A stretch of 5,089 bases of DNA. It comes from Flavobacteriia bacterium (GTDB lineage: Bacteria > Bacteroidota > Bacteroidia > Flavobacteriales > Flavobacteriaceae). How positions within the stretch are numbered: position 1 is the first letter of the stretch; each line of letters opens with the position of its first letter. The translations under genes and the position numbers were made by a program. The notes below the pieces were generated by a model, which searched no databases, was not told the DNA's origin, and was given only the letters and a program-made list of their open reading frames with translations. Where the stretch lies: positions 1 to 5,089 of the forward strand of contig DRQI01000462.1 in NCBI GenBank assembly GCA_011330545.1. Reading direction: 5' to 3'. Positions 4,550 to 5,089 of this stretch are shown here, in pieces.

Positions 4550-5089
4550 GCACTTATTTTTGTAAAATTAAATTTAGCCGTTACTTTAATGGTTTTTGCC
4601 AGATTGGTAGAAGGCTTTCCTTCTTTAAAGGCAATTCCGTAATCTGCCAATACTATAGGAAACTCGGTAGTACCCGTAACAGTACCGCCTTTGACAACAA
4701 TATTAAATTTTTCTGATATTTCTTTGGTAACTCCGCGAATGGTTAAAAACCCCGTTACATTGGCGACATAAGTACCGTCTTTATCGAAATCAATACTGGT
4801 AATATTGGTAATAGTACCTTTGAATTTACTTTTAGGGAACGCTTTGGTATGTAAGAATTTTTCTGTGTTAAAATGCTTTTGCATTAAGGCTTTTTCAAAT
4901 TCGAAACTCTGCATGGGTATCGAAAAAACAATACTGCCTTTATCGGGTTTGATAACGCCTATGGCTTTATAATTATTGGCCTCAATATCCTCTGCCGGCG
5001 TACTTGAGAAAAATTTTATATGGCTGCTAGTAGTTGATAATTTGGTTTGACTAAATGCCGAAATTGAAATAAAGGCAAATAATAATACA
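4546..5089 (-). CDS. YceI family protein, exported (first residues cut off by the window edge)
   Basis: The frame is open from the window edge (first full codon 5086-5088) to TGA 4546-4548, giving 180 residues; only a few N-terminal residues seem to be missing. The visible start VLLFAFISISAFSQ is the end of a signal peptide, probably cut after AFSQ or nearby, so the protein is exported to the periplasm. It then shows the YceI order: SSHIKFFSSTPAEDIEA (21-37), GSIVFSIPMQSFEFEKA (51-67), MQKHFNTEKFLHTKAFPKSK (70-89), FKGTITNI (90-97), GTYVANVTGFLTIRGVTKEI (105-124) and a final IKVTAKFNFTKISA. YceI proteins are lipocalin-like barrels that bind isoprenoid-type lipids in characterised members; the ligand here is unknown. 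The internal ATG at 4912-4914 is not the start because homologous sequence and the signal peptide lie upstream of it. It is the first gene of a coupled pair with the OB-fold protein. Confidence 0.92.
   Translation of the reverse strand, partial: VLLFAFISISAFSQTKLSTTSSHIKFFSSTPAEDIEANNYKAIGVIKPDKGSIVFSIPMQSFEFEKALMQKHFNTEKFLHTKAFPKSKFKGTITNITSIDFDKDGTYVANVTGFLTIRGVTKEISEKFNIVVKGGTVTGTTEFPIVLADYGIAFKEGKPSTNLAKTIKVTAKFNFTKISA

Noticed and set aside
4546..4914. A 122-residue protein starting at the internal ATG 4912-4914.
   Set aside because: The same frame continues upstream to the window edge with conserved YceI sequence and a signal peptide, so this methionine is internal.
1..5089. tRNA or rRNA genes, CRISPR arrays, insertion sequences with transposase, riboswitches.
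   Set aside because: No cloverleaf, rRNA-like conserved stretch, regularly spaced repeat, transposase motif or known riboswitch core was seen on either strand.

Overview
The window looks like a stretch of a low-GC Bacteroidota chromosome, most likely Flavobacteriaceae. The reasons are the protein styles (an OB-fold 'tRNA_anti-like' membrane protein next to a YceI protein, and a lipoprotein with a loose lipobox), start codons preceded by A-rich sequence rather than a Shine-Dalgarno, and a TAnnTTTG-type -7 box in front of fumC. No exact species can be read from it.

Layout. Bases 1-160 (+) are the last 52 codons of acetate kinase (ackA). Bases 161-2576 form an AT-rich accessory segment. It holds three small minus-strand genes: a soluble protein with weak resemblance to the Imm26 immunity family (259-807), a secreted or lipid-anchored protein of unknown family (1070-1540) and a lipoprotein of unknown family (1738-2127). 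It also holds a start-less coding tail (2139-2339) and long non-coding spacers with hairpins. From 2577 on, the minus strand is conserved core sequence: fumC (2577-3974), then, reading upstream, a two-gene unit of a YceI family protein (4546 to beyond the window) followed by a membrane-anchored OB-fold protein (4091-4549). Their stop and start codons overlap as ATGA, and a strong terminator lies after the unit.

How the genes work together. AckA (acetyl phosphate and acetate metabolism) and FumC (TCA cycle) are central-carbon enzymes and lie convergently around the accessory segment. YceI and the OB-fold protein are probably one translationally coupled envelope unit. The accessory genes share strand, small size and AT-richness with each other rather than with the flanks, as expected of separately acquired genes; a role as orphan immunity genes is only a hypothesis.

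Most notable: an 18/19-bp direct repeat (1007-1025 and 2344-2362) forms one arm of a terminator-like hairpin in both places. A credible reading frame of 66 residues without a start codon sits just upstream of the lipoprotein gene. The first accessory gene has several possible starts. I did not find a convincing complete novel system in the window.
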